From: Pseudomonas viridiflava
GTDB lineage: Bacteria > Pseudomonadota > Gammaproteobacteria > Pseudomonadales > Pseudomonadaceae
Direction of reading: 5' to 3'
DNA: 64,000 bases
Assembly: GCF_900590885.1 (NCBI RefSeq)
Contig: NZ_UUON01000051.1
Span: 372,001 to 436,000 of the forward strand
The notes beneath the pieces are model-generated. The model ran no database searches. It was not told the origin of the DNA and saw nothing but the letters and a program-made list of their open reading frames with translations. Made by a program: the position numbers and the translations under genes. Shown here in pieces: positions 24,773 to 33,312 of the stretch (position 1 is its first letter; every line of letters begins with the position of its first letter).

Positions 24773-25226
24773 GTTTCACGTCATCCTTTTTCAACCAGAA
24801 ATTCCGCCGAATACCGGCAACGTTATCAGGCTGTGCGCCAACAGTGGCTGCCACCTGCATTTGATCGAGCCTTTGGGCTTCGACATGGACGACAAGCGCC
24901 TGCGCCGTGCCGGGCTGGACTATCACGAATACGCCACGCTCCAGCGCCACGCAGACCTCGCCAGCTGCCTGGAAAGCCTGGGCCACCCACGGCTGTTCGC
25001 GTTCACCACCAAGGGTTCGCGGCCGTTCCATGATGCCAGTTTTGCCGAGGGCGACGCCTTCCTGTTCGGCCCGGAAAGCCGTGGCCTGCCCGCCGAGGTC
25101 CTCAACGCCCTGCCAGACGGCCATCGCCTGCGTTTGCCGATGCGCGAGGGCTGCCGCAGCCTGAACCTGTCCAACACCGTAGCCGTCGCCGTCTACGAAG
25201 GCTGGCGCCAACTCGGTTTCAAGTAA
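24771..25226 (+). CDS. trmL: tRNA (cytidine/uridine-34 2'-O)-methyltransferase TrmL
   Basis: TrmL methylates the ribose of the wobble base in tRNA-Leu isoacceptors using S-adenosylmethionine. The 151-residue protein is a minimal SPOUT fold: MFHVILFQPEIPPNTGNVIR at the start, LIEPLGFDMDDKRLRRAGLDY in the middle, and the knot motifs FGPESRGLP (about residues 100-108) and REGCRSLNLSNTVAVAVYE (about 123-141). GGAG precedes the ATG. The starts of trmL and the divergent hypothetical gene nearly touch. Confidence 0.95.
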   Translation: MFHVILFQPEIPPNTGNVIRLCANSGCHLHLIEPLGFDMDDKRLRRAGLDYHEYATLQRHADLASCLESLGHPRLFAFTTKGSRPFHDASFAEGDAFLFGPESRGLPAEVLNALPDGHRLRLPMREGCRSLNLSNTVAVAVYEGWRQLGFK

Positions 25227-25236
25227 CACACATAAC

Positions 25237-25332
25237 AAATGTGGGAGGGGGCTTGCCCCCGATGGCGGAGTGTCAGTCGACATCTAAGTGACTGATCCAC
25301 CGCTATCGGGGGCAAGCCCCCTCCCACATTTT
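25237..25332. repeat. REPIN between trmL and secB
   Basis: Inverted REP units separated by about 40 bases, in the gap between the convergent ends of trmL and secB. Confidence 0.9.
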
Positions 25333-25344
25333 TAACGCATCGAC

Positions 25345-25824
25345 TTATTGAACGGTCGACGAGCCTTCCTGTTGCATGCGCTGCAGCTCTTGAGCGTACA
25401 GGGCATCGAAGTTCACCGGAGCCAGCATCAGCGCCGGGAACGAGCCACGGGTCACCAGGCTGTCCAGGGTCTCACGGGCATACGGGAACAGGATGTTCGG
25501 GCAGAACGCGCCCAGGGTGTGGCTCATGGACGCATCGTCCAGGCCCTGGATCAGGAAGATACCGGCCTGTTGCACTTCAGCGATGAAGGCCACTTCTTCG
25601 CCATTCTTGACGGTGACCGACAGGGTCAGCACGACTTCGTGGAAGTCGCCTTCCAGAGCTTTTTGACGGGTGTTCAGGTCCAGCGCAACGCTTGGGGTCC
25701 ATTCCTGGCGGAAGATAGCCGGGCTTTTCGGCGCTTCGAACGACAGGTCACGCACGTAGATCCGCTGCAGCGAGAACTGTGGGCCTTGGTCTTGCGCTGC
25801 TTCGGTGTTCTGTTGGTCAGTCAT
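25345..25824 (-). CDS. secB: protein-export chaperone SecB
   Basis: SecB holds precursor proteins unfolded and passes them to SecA. The 159-residue protein has the family core QRIYVRDLSFEAPKSP (about residues 20-35), LEVVL-like strands, and GAFCPNILFPYARETLDSLV (about 105-124). The gene sits first of a chain with grxC and a rhodanese gene immediately upstream on the same strand, the usual rhodanese-grxC-secB order. Confidence 0.97.
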   Translation of the reverse strand: MTDQQNTEAAQDQGPQFSLQRIYVRDLSFEAPKSPAIFRQEWTPSVALDLNTRQKALEGDFHEVVLTLSVTVKNGEEVAFIAEVQQAGIFLIQGLDDASMSHTLGAFCPNILFPYARETLDSLVTRGSFPALMLAPVNFDALYAQELQRMQQEGSSTVQ

Positions 25825-25866
25825 CGCAGATCCTTCTTGATCTTGGGGTCTTTTAGGGTTTAGGAG

Positions 25867-26121
25867 TCAGACGAGCAGCAGCGCATCGAGCTTTCCGGCG
25901 CGCTCCAGGGCGAACAGGTCGTCGCAACCACCGATGTGCCTGGCGCCGATCCAGATCTGCGGCACGGATGTGCGTCCCGCCTTCTGGGCCATTTCGGCGC
26001 GCACCTGGGGTTTGCCGTCGACCTTGATCTCTTCGAAGGCAACGCCCTTTTTCTCCAGCAAGGCCTTGGCCCGCATGCAGTAAGGGCACCAATCGCTGGA
26101 ATACACGACAACCTGGCTCAT
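25867..26121 (-). CDS. grxC: glutaredoxin 3
   Basis: This is an 84-residue dithiol glutaredoxin with active site CPYC (Cys12 and Cys15), the cis-Pro segment SVPQIWIGARHIGGCDDL near residues 50-67, and the glutathione-binding GG. It reduces protein disulfides and glutathione mixed disulfides in the cytoplasm. It starts two bases after the end of the upstream rhodanese gene, so they share a transcript. Confidence 0.96.
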   Translation of the reverse strand: MSQVVVYSSDWCPYCMRAKALLEKKGVAFEEIKVDGKPQVRAEMAQKAGRTSVPQIWIGARHIGGCDDLFALERAGKLDALLLV

Positions 26122-26122
26122 A

Positions 26123-26539
26123 TCACTTCACCAGCGGCAGGTTATCGGCCTTCCAGCTGCCGATACCGCCGGACAGTTTGGCGGCGGTGAAACCGGCCTT
26201 GAGTATTTCGCGGGCGTGGGTGCCGGCGTGCTGGCCTTGGGCGTCGACCAGAATGATGGTCTTGGCCTTGTGCTTTTCCAGCTCGGGCAAGCGCGCGATC
26301 AGCTTGTCCTGTGGGATGTTCAGGGCGCCGACGATATGGCCGGCGGCAAAATCCTTGGCCGGGCGAATGTCCACGACAACGGCCTCATCCTTGTTGACCA
26401 GTGCGGTCAGCTCCGACGTGCTCAGGCTGCGGCCACCGCGGCTCAACTCATGAGCGATCAGCAGCGCCAGCAGGATGACAAAGGCACCCGCGAGCAGGTA
26501 GTGGGCAGTGGCAAATGCAATCAGGTGATCAACCATCAA
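26123..26539 (-). CDS. membrane-anchored rhodanese-like protein, catalytic Cys absent (YibN-like)
   Basis: The 138-residue protein has one N-terminal membrane helix (about residues 12-29) and a rhodanese fold (VVVDIRPAKDFAAGHIVGAL, about 55-74). Where active rhodaneses carry a CxxGxR loop after the fourth strand this one reads ILVDAQGQHAGTHA, with no cysteine in the protein's active-site position, so sulfurtransferase activity is unlikely. E. coli YibN has the same arrangement and gene context next to grxC and secB; recent work links YibN to the Sec/YidC machinery. Function here is inferred only. Confidence 0.88.
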   Translation of the reverse strand: MMVDHLIAFATAHYLLAGAFVILLALLIAHELSRGGRSLSTSELTALVNKDEAVVVDIRPAKDFAAGHIVGALNIPQDKLIARLPELEKHKAKTIILVDAQGQHAGTHAREILKAGFTAAKLSGGIGSWKADNLPLVK

Positions 26540-26686
26540 GGAGGTTCCAGGGCGTTAAAATGGCGGTAAGTATACACAGCCGTCAGGGGGGGCCAACCCC
26601 CGTAAAGCGGTGACGTGGTCGGAACTTCGCTTTAAACTGCCACTCCCTTTTCAATTGTCTTCCTTATTACCGCCGCGAGAGGATCT

Positions 26687-28213
26687 ATGACTACTACGCC
26701 TAAACCTTTGGTCCTGATAATTCTCGATGGCTTCGGACACAGTGAAAGCCACCACGACAACGCGGTGTACGCGGCCAAAAAGCCGGTCCTCGACCGCCTT
26801 GTCGCCAGCGTACCCAACGGCCTGATCTCCGGTTCCGGCATGGATGTGGGCCTGCCGGACGGCCAGATGGGCAACTCGGAAGTCGGCCACATGAATCTCG
26901 GCGCCGGACGAGTGGTCTATCAGGACTTCACCCGCGTGACCAAATCGATCCGCGACGGCGAGTTCTTCGAGAACCCGACCATCTGCGCAGCGGTGGATAA
27001 AGCAGTCGCCGCCGGCAAGGCCGTGCACTTCATGGGCCTGCTGTCGGACGGTGGCGTGCACAGCCACCAGGACCACCTGGTCGCCATGGCCGAGCTGGCG
27101 TTCAAGCGCGGCGCGGACAAGATCTACCTGCACGCCTTCCTCGACGGCCGCGACACCCCGCCGAAAAGCGCGCAATCCTCCATCGAGCTGCTGGACACCA
27201 CCTTCGCCGCCCTCGGCAAGGGCCGCATCGCCAGCATCGTTGGCCGTTACTTCGCCATGGACCGCGACAACCGCTGGGACCGCGTGTCCCAGGCCTATAA
27301 CCTGATCGTCGACGGCCAGGCCGAATTCAATGCCGCCACCGCCCAGGAAGGCCTGGAAGCCGCCTACGCCCGTGGCGAGAGCGATGAATTCGTCAAGGCC
27401 ACCACCATCGGCGAGCCGGTGAAGGTTGAAGACGGCGACGCCGTAGTGTTCATGAACTTCCGCGCCGACCGCGCCCGCGAGCTGAGCCGCGTGTTTGTCG
27501 AAGACGGCTTCAAGGAATTCGAGCGCGCGCGCCAGCCAAAGGTCCAGTACGTGGGCCTGACCCAGTACGCCGCCAGCATCCCGGCCCCCGCCGCCTTTGC
27601 CGCCGGCAGCCTGGACAACGTGCTGGGCGACTACCTGGCCAAAAACGGCAAGACCCAGCTGCGCATCGCCGAAACCGAGAAATACGCCCACGTGACCTTC
27701 TTCTTCTCCGGCGGACGTGAAGAACCGTTCCCGGGCGAAGAACGCATCCTGATCCCGTCGCCAAAAGTCGCCACCTACGACCTGCAGCCGGAAATGAGCG
27801 CGCCGGAAGTCACCGACAAGATCGTCGACGCCATCGACAACCAGCGTTACGACGTGATCGTGGTCAACTACGCCAACGGCGACATGGTCGGCCACAGCGG
27901 CAACCTCGAAGCGGCCACCAAGGCCGTGGAATGCCTGGACCTGTGCGTCGGCCGCATCGTCGACGCCCTGGAAAAAGTCGGCGGCGAAGCGCTGATCACT
28001 GCCGACCACGGCAACTGCGAGCAGATGTCCGACGAATCCACCGGCCAGGCCCACACCGCCCACACCACCGAGCCGGTGCCGTTCATCTATGTCGGCAAGC
28101 GTGATTTCAAGGTGCGTGACGGCGGCGTGCTGGCGGATGTAGCGCCGACCATGCTGATGCTGATGGGGCTGGAGAAGCCGGTGGAGATGACCGGGACTTC
28201 GATCCTGGTTTGA
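26687..28213 (+). CDS. gpmI: 2,3-bisphosphoglycerate-independent phosphoglycerate mutase
   Basis: GpmI interconverts 3- and 2-phosphoglycerate with two manganese ions. The 508-residue protein has the metal ligand Asp14 (ILDGFGHSE), the phosphoserine nucleophile Ser64 in MGNSEVGHMN, and the second metal cluster ending TADHGNCEQM (about residues 445-454) and HTAHTTEPVP (about 463-472). GAGAGGATCT precedes the ATG. It is divergent from the rhodanese-grxC-secB operon and followed by a REPIN. Confidence 0.97.
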   Translation: MTTTPKPLVLIILDGFGHSESHHDNAVYAAKKPVLDRLVASVPNGLISGSGMDVGLPDGQMGNSEVGHMNLGAGRVVYQDFTRVTKSIRDGEFFENPTICAAVDKAVAAGKAVHFMGLLSDGGVHSHQDHLVAMAELAFKRGADKIYLHAFLDGRDTPPKSAQSSIELLDTTFAALGKGRIASIVGRYFAMDRDNRWDRVSQAYNLIVDGQAEFNAATAQEGLEAAYARGESDEFVKATTIGEPVKVEDGDAVVFMNFRADRARELSRVFVEDGFKEFERARQPKVQYVGLTQYAASIPAPAAFAAGSLDNVLGDYLAKNGKTQLRIAETEKYAHVTFFFSGGREEPFPGEERILIPSPKVATYDLQPEMSAPEVTDKIVDAIDNQRYDVIVVNYANGDMVGHSGNLEAATKAVECLDLCVGRIVDALEKVGGEALITADHGNCEQMSDESTGQAHTAHTTEPVPFIYVGKRDFKVRDGGVLADVAPTMLMLMGLEKPVEMTGTSILV

Positions 28214-28233
28214 TCTAAAAAACGCCGCGAAAC

Positions 28234-28327
28234 AATGTGGGAGGGGGCTTGCCCCCGATAGCAGTGGCTCAGCCAGCCTATATTTAGCTGACACACCGCC
28301 ATCGGGAGCAAGCCCCCTCCCACATTG
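28234..28327. repeat. REPIN between gpmI and envC
   Basis: Inverted REP units; the right-hand unit reads ATCGGGAGCAAG, one base different from the GGGGGC form of the left unit. The interior contains AGCTGACAC and its partial complement. Confidence 0.9.
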
Positions 28328-28470
28328 GATCTCCAATGTTTAGAAGATGTCCTATTGCCATACCTGCGCCACTCGGAACCTATCTTGCCTTCCAGCCCGA
28401 ATTGGGCGTTTTTTTTGCCGCAGTTGGCGGGCATACTAGGCCGTCCATTTCCCTGGTGTCGCCCGCCTCT

Positions 28471-29766
28471 ATGCTTCGCGCCTTGATTACCCTTGCTCTT
28501 GTCTGCCTGCTCCAACCGGCGTTTGCCGATGAGCGCGCACAAACCCAACAACAGTTGGACGCTACGCGTCAGGACATTACCGAGCTGAAAAAACTGCTCG
28601 GCAAGCTCCAGGAAGAAAAATCCGGCGTGCAAAAAGACCTGCGCGGTACGGAAACCGAGATGGGCAAGCTGGAGAAGCAGGTCCAGGAGCTACAAAAAGA
28701 ATTAAAGAAGAGCGAGTCGGAACTGGAGCGACTCGACGCTGAGAAAAAAAAACTCCAGAGCGCACGCGTTGAACAGCAACGCCTGATCGCGATCCAGGCT
28801 CGCGCCGCTTACCAGAGCGGCCGCCAGGAATACCTCAAGCTGCTGCTCAACCAGCAGAACCCCGAGAAATTCGCGCGCACCCTGACCTACTACGACTACC
28901 TGAGCAAAGCCCGCCTGGAGCAATTGAAAAGCTTCAACGAGACCCTGCGCCAGCTGGTCAATGTCGAACAGGAAATCGCCAACCAGCAATCTCAGCTACA
29001 AGACCAGAAAAGCGCCCTCGACACCCAGCGCGACGAACTCGACAAGGTGCGCAAGGAGCGCCAGCTGGCCCTGGCCAAGCTCAATGACGACGTAAAGGCC
29101 CGCGACGCCAAGCTGCAGGCCCGCGAGCAGGACCAGGCCGACCTGGGCAAAGTCCTCAAGACCATCGAAGAAACCCTGGCACGCCAGGCACGCGAGGCTG
29201 AAGAAGCGCGGCAAAAAGCGCTGATCGCCCAGCAGGAAGCCGAAAAAAAGCGCCAGCGTGAGGCCGAACTGGCAGCCAACACGGACGCCCCGACACCGCG
29301 CAAACCGGTGCATTCAGCACCCGGCCCGCTGGTTTCCAGCGCCGGCGAGTCGTTTGGTGGCCCTTTTGCTTCAGCCCGCGGCAAACTTCCATGGCCAGTT
29401 GATGGTCGACTACTGGCACGCTTCGGTGAAACCCGTGGCGATGACACCCGCGCCAAGTGGGACGGAGTGATGATCAGCGCCTCCGCCGGCAGCCAGGTCC
29501 ACGCCGTCCACGGTGGGCGCGTGGTGTTTGCCGATTGGTTGCGGGGCGCCGGTTTGCTGGTGATTCTTGACCACGGTAATGGCTATTTGAGCCTTTACGG
29601 CCACAATCAGACTTTACTCAAGTCGGCAGGTGATGTTGTAAAAGCCGGTGAATCCATCTCCACTGTGGGTAACAGTGGTGGCCAGGACACTCCGGCGCTG
29701 TACTTCGCTATTCGTCAGCAGGGTCGCCCGAGCGATCCCGCACAATGGTGCCGTTCCCAAGGATAG
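28471..29766 (+). CDS. envC: murein hydrolase activator EnvC
   Basis: EnvC is a periplasmic activator of the AmiA/AmiB amidases at the division site. The 431-residue protein has a signal peptide (MLRALITLALVCLLQPAFA), a long coiled-coil (about residues 20-275) and a C-terminal LytM domain (about 310-430). The LytM domain lacks the zinc ligands: RAKWDGVMIS replaces the HxGxD motif and LYFAIR replaces the final histidine pair, as in E. coli EnvC, so it is an activator and not an enzyme. I chose ATG 28471; the frame extends 45 codons upstream without a signal sequence. Confidence 0.94.
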   Translation: MLRALITLALVCLLQPAFADERAQTQQQLDATRQDITELKKLLGKLQEEKSGVQKDLRGTETEMGKLEKQVQELQKELKKSESELERLDAEKKKLQSARVEQQRLIAIQARAAYQSGRQEYLKLLLNQQNPEKFARTLTYYDYLSKARLEQLKSFNETLRQLVNVEQEIANQQSQLQDQKSALDTQRDELDKVRKERQLALAKLNDDVKARDAKLQAREQDQADLGKVLKTIEETLARQAREAEEARQKALIAQQEAEKKRQREAELAANTDAPTPRKPVHSAPGPLVSSAGESFGGPFASARGKLPWPVDGRLLARFGETRGDDTRAKWDGVMISASAGSQVHAVHGGRVVFADWLRGAGLLVILDHGNGYLSLYGHNQTLLKSAGDVVKAGESISTVGNSGGQDTPALYFAIRQQGRPSDPAQWCRSQG

Positions 29767-29796
29767 GGCCGCATCTACATTAGGAGTTCGTTCGAC

Positions 29797-31113
29797 ATGC
29801 TGCATTTGTCCCGCCTCACTTCGCTGGCCCTGACGATCGCCCTGGTGATCGGCGCGCCGCTGGCTTTTGCCGACCAGGCCGCCCCGGCTGCACCTGCCGC
29901 CACCGCCGCGACCACCAAGGCGCCGTTGCCGCTGGACGAGCTGCGTACCTTTGCCGAGGTCATGGACCGGATCAAGGCAGCCTATGTCGAACCCGTAGAC
30001 GACAAGACCCTGCTGGAAAACGCGATCAAGGGCATGCTCAGCAACCTCGACCCGCACTCCGCCTACCTGGGCCCGGAAGATTTTGCCGAGCTGCAGGAAA
30101 GCACCAGCGGCGAGTTCGGCGGCCTGGGCATCGAAGTGGGCGCCGAAGACGGCAACATCAAGGTCGTCTCGCCGATCGATGACACCCCGGCATCCAAGGC
30201 CGGTATCCAGGCTGGCGACTTTATCGTCAAGATCAACGGCCAGCCGACCCGTGGCCAGACCATGACCGAAGCCGTCGACAAGATGCGCGGCAAGATCGGC
30301 CAGAAAATCACCCTGACCCTGGTGCGCGACGGCGGCAACCCGTTCGACGTGACGCTGACCCGCGCGACCATCGTGGTCAAGAGCGTGAAGAGCCAGCTGC
30401 TGGAGTCGGGCTACGGCTACATCCGCATCACTCAGTTCCAGGTCAAGACCGGCGACGAAGTGGCCAAGGCCCTGGCCAAGCTGCGCAAGGACAACGGCAA
30501 GAAGCTCAGCGGCATCGTGCTCGACCTGCGCAACAACCCGGGCGGCGTACTGCAATCGGCGGTGGAAGTGGTTGACCACTTCATCACCAAAGGCCTGATC
30601 GTCTACACCAAGGGCCGTATCGCCAACTCCGAGTTGCGTTTCTCGGCCACCGGCAACGACCTCAGCGAAAACGTGCCGCTGGCCGTACTGATCAACGGCG
30701 GCAGCGCCTCGGCTTCGGAAATCGTCGCCGGCGCCCTGCAAGACCAGAAACGCGGCGTGCTGATGGGCACCACCAGCTTCGGCAAAGGCTCGGTGCAAAC
30801 CGTGCTGCCGCTGAACAACGATCGCGCACTGAAGATCACCACTGCGCTGTACTACACGCCGAACGGCCGATCGATCCAGGCCCAGGGTATCGTGCCGGAC
30901 ATCGAAGTGCGCAAGGCCAAGATCACCAACGAGATCGACAGCGAATACTACAAAGAGGCGGACCTGCAAGGTCACCTGGGCAATGGCAACGGCGGTGCCG
31001 ACCAGCCGACCGGCAGCGGCGCCAAAGCCAAGCCGATGCCGCAGGACGACGACTACCAGCTGGCCCAGGCGCTGAGCCTGCTCAAAGGCCTGAGCATCAC
31101 ACGCAGCCGTTGA
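29797..31113 (+). CDS. ctpA: S41 carboxy-terminal processing protease
   Basis: CtpA is a periplasmic serine protease with a PDZ domain. The 438-residue protein has a signal peptide (about residues 1-25), a PDZ domain (about 95-175, EFGGLGIEVGAEDG) and the S41 catalytic core with Ser305 in GGSASASEI and Lys330 plus Gln334 in FGKGSVQT. In P. aeruginosa CtpA works with the lipoprotein LbcA to degrade cell wall hydrolases, which fits its place directly after envC. The spacing to envC is 30 bases and to yibQ 1 base, so the three form an operon. Confidence 0.96.
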   Translation: MLHLSRLTSLALTIALVIGAPLAFADQAAPAAPAATAATTKAPLPLDELRTFAEVMDRIKAAYVEPVDDKTLLENAIKGMLSNLDPHSAYLGPEDFAELQESTSGEFGGLGIEVGAEDGNIKVVSPIDDTPASKAGIQAGDFIVKINGQPTRGQTMTEAVDKMRGKIGQKITLTLVRDGGNPFDVTLTRATIVVKSVKSQLLESGYGYIRITQFQVKTGDEVAKALAKLRKDNGKKLSGIVLDLRNNPGGVLQSAVEVVDHFITKGLIVYTKGRIANSELRFSATGNDLSENVPLAVLINGGSASASEIVAGALQDQKRGVLMGTTSFGKGSVQTVLPLNNDRALKITTALYYTPNGRSIQAQGIVPDIEVRKAKITNEIDSEYYKEADLQGHLGNGNGGADQPTGSGAKAKPMPQDDDYQLAQALSLLKGLSITRSR

Positions 31114-31114
31114 T

Positions 31115-31888
31115 ATGCGTTTTGCCCTGATCATCGCCCTGCTGTGCAGCCTGGCAGGGGTCGCCCACGCGGCCCCTGCCGGCGAGCCACGCAAAGCCTA
31201 CCTCACCTTGATCATCGACGACCTGGGGCAAAACCTGCCCCGGGATCGGCGCGTACTCGCCCTGCCCGGCCCGGTGACCACGGCAATCATGCCCGACACG
31301 CCCCACGCCGCGCAGTTCGCTCGCGAGGCCCACAAGGCCGGCAAGATCGTGATCCTGCACATGCCCATGGACCCGGCCACCGGCCCGTTCGCCTGGCACC
31401 CCGAGCTGTCCATCGAAGAGCTGGGCAAGCGCCTGGACGCGGCCTTCAATGCCGTGCCCTTCACCGCCGGCATCAACAACCACATGGGCAGCCGCATGAC
31501 CGCGCAACCCGAGGCCATGGCCTGGTTGATGGGCGAATTGCAACGGCGCCACAAGTTCTTCGTCGACAGCCGCACCAGCGCCAAAACGGTCGCCGCTGCC
31601 GAAGCGCAGAAAATCGGCTTGGCCAGTGTCTCGCGCGATGTCTTCCTCGATGACGAGCGCACCGAAGCGGCGATCACCACCCAACTGCAAACCGCGATCA
31701 AGCTGGCCCACAAGCAGGGTTCGGCGGTGATGATCGGCCACCCGTACCCGCAAACCCTTGCGGTACTGGAGCGCGAACTGCCCAAGCTCAAAGCCCAGGG
31801 CGTCGAGTGGATCGATATCAAGTCGATGATCGGCCTGCGCAGCAACCAGGCAATGGCCGGCCACGGCAAAAATGGCACCTACCGCTAG
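31115..31888 (+). CDS. yibQ: divergent polysaccharide deacetylase family protein (YibQ)
   Basis: The 257-residue protein has a signal peptide (MRFALIIALLCSLAGVAHA) and a polysaccharide deacetylase-2 domain: LTLIIDDLGQNLPRD (about residues 29-43), ILHMPMDPATGPF (about 79-91), INNHMGSRMTAQPEAMAWLM (about 121-140) and FFVDSRTSA (about 148-156). The metal site differs from classical NodB enzymes. YibQ sits in the envC-ctpA operon in many gamma-proteobacteria; its substrate is unproved. Confidence 0.92.
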   Translation: MRFALIIALLCSLAGVAHAAPAGEPRKAYLTLIIDDLGQNLPRDRRVLALPGPVTTAIMPDTPHAAQFAREAHKAGKIVILHMPMDPATGPFAWHPELSIEELGKRLDAAFNAVPFTAGINNHMGSRMTAQPEAMAWLMGELQRRHKFFVDSRTSAKTVAAAEAQKIGLASVSRDVFLDDERTEAAITTQLQTAIKLAHKQGSAVMIGHPYPQTLAVLERELPKLKAQGVEWIDIKSMIGLRSNQAMAGHGKNGTYR

Positions 31889-31971
31889 TTTGTTGCGCCC
31901 TATATAGCTACCGCTTGGCCCTGCGCCAACTGCTCGATAGTTGGCCCTTGGACCAACTGGAGAGCATCGCT

Positions 31972-33312
31972 ATGAACTCGCTTCAATTCAAAGACCTGCT
32001 GATCAACTTCACCACCGAATTCCATCTGCTCTGGAATGACAAAGGCTCTGGCGCGCATATGTCCGCCAGCTTCTGGCGCCCTGAAACCTCCGCCAACCAC
32101 CTGAACAACTATTTTTCGTTGGGTGATATTGCCGTTGAGGGCTACAGCCAGATCAACAACCGCCGGATTATCGCGGTGGTCAGCGATGCCAACGCCGTCA
32201 ACGGCACCGCCCTGCGCCCGCCCGAGCGCCTGGCCGCCGTGTGGAATAACAAAGGTTCCAAAGGCGCCGCCGAAATCTCGGTGTGGAGGCCGATCCCGCC
32301 AGCCGGCTACGTGGCAATGGGCAACGTCTGCAGCGTGGGTTACGACAGCCCTCCTCTCACCACCATTCGCTGTGTCAGGGCCGACCTGGTCATCGCTTCA
32401 CACTTGGCCGAGGTCATCTGGAGCGACAAGGGCAGCGGCGCGCTCATGGATTTCAGCGCCTGGGATATCGTCCCGCCCGAAGCACAGCCTGGAGAAGCCT
32501 ATCTCTCCCCCGGAACATTCTTCGGCGTGGGGGGCTACGCAAGATTGCAAACACCCGGCCTGGTGCACTCGCTAAGAGTCGAACTGCCGCTGCTGATGAG
32601 TGACATGCCGCCACCACCCGCCCCCCGGCCCGGCGCGGAACCGACCGAAACGCCTGCCGACGCAACGGTCCACTGTTGCGAACTGCCGTGGTTTGCAGTG
32701 CGAGACTGGGAGCTGAAGCCGACTGAGCAGTTGAAGTTGTCGCCGACCTATCGGCTGGAACGCAGCGATCAATATCAACAGGTCGGCATGGGCGTCAACG
32801 CAGCCGACACCAACCAAACCTACAACTGGCGCACCGCCAAAGGCGAAATCGGCAACGAGTCGCTGACACTCTCCCTGAGCACGGGCATCGTACTGGCACA
32901 TGCCTGGTCGATGCGGTCGCACCTCGCGAAGTCGCATTTCTCGGCGAGGTTCAACAGCGAACTGGTGCACACGGGTAAATCGTCCAAGGGCTGGTCCCAG
33001 ACAGCTTTCGCCGACATCGCCGCCTACATTCCAGCCAACAAAACCGTTGCGGCCTATGTGATCCGCAGCGAATACAAATTGCTGCGCGCCGATGGCAGCC
33101 AATTGGCAACCACCGTCAGCTACGTCAACGCAGAGCAGGTGCACTTTCGGGAATCGCTGCCGGCCGAAGCCACAACCGACAATGAGCTTGCCTCCCTGCT
33201 GCCGGCGTTGGAACCCGTGACGCAGGATGAATTACCCGTCCAGGTTCCGGAGGTGGATGCCGCCCTAGAGATAGCGCCCAGTGATATCAGCGACGACTCC
33301 CTCTTTCTTTAA
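31972..33312 (+). CDS. Vps62-related (DUF946-type) protein with extra C-terminal domain
   Basis: This 446-residue protein has no signal peptide. The N-terminal half (residues 1-200) shows three internal repeats built on LLWNDKGSGAHMS, VWNNKGSKGAAEIS and VIWSDKGSGALMD, each followed by a W-R/D-x-P-P type strand, with YVAMGNVCSVGYDSP in the second; this is the Vps62/DUF946 pattern seen in fungal Vps62 and some bacterial secreted proteins. After a proline-rich linker (PPPPAPRPGAEP, about 206-217) comes an all-beta domain (about 225-400) rich in aromatic and Ser/Thr strands, of no family I can name. GGAG precedes ATG 31972. Its last 48 bases overlap, tail to tail, the end of the solute-binding protein gene. 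It interrupts an otherwise conserved yibQ-hisF neighbourhood. Confidence 0.72.
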   Translation: MNSLQFKDLLINFTTEFHLLWNDKGSGAHMSASFWRPETSANHLNNYFSLGDIAVEGYSQINNRRIIAVVSDANAVNGTALRPPERLAAVWNNKGSKGAAEISVWRPIPPAGYVAMGNVCSVGYDSPPLTTIRCVRADLVIASHLAEVIWSDKGSGALMDFSAWDIVPPEAQPGEAYLSPGTFFGVGGYARLQTPGLVHSLRVELPLLMSDMPPPPAPRPGAEPTETPADATVHCCELPWFAVRDWELKPTEQLKLSPTYRLERSDQYQQVGMGVNAADTNQTYNWRTAKGEIGNESLTLSLSTGIVLAHAWSMRSHLAKSHFSARFNSELVHTGKSSKGWSQTAFADIAAYIPANKTVAAYVIRSEYKLLRADGSQLATTVSYVNAEQVHFRESLPAEATTDNELASLLPALEPVTQDELPVQVPEVDAALEIAPSDISDDSLFL

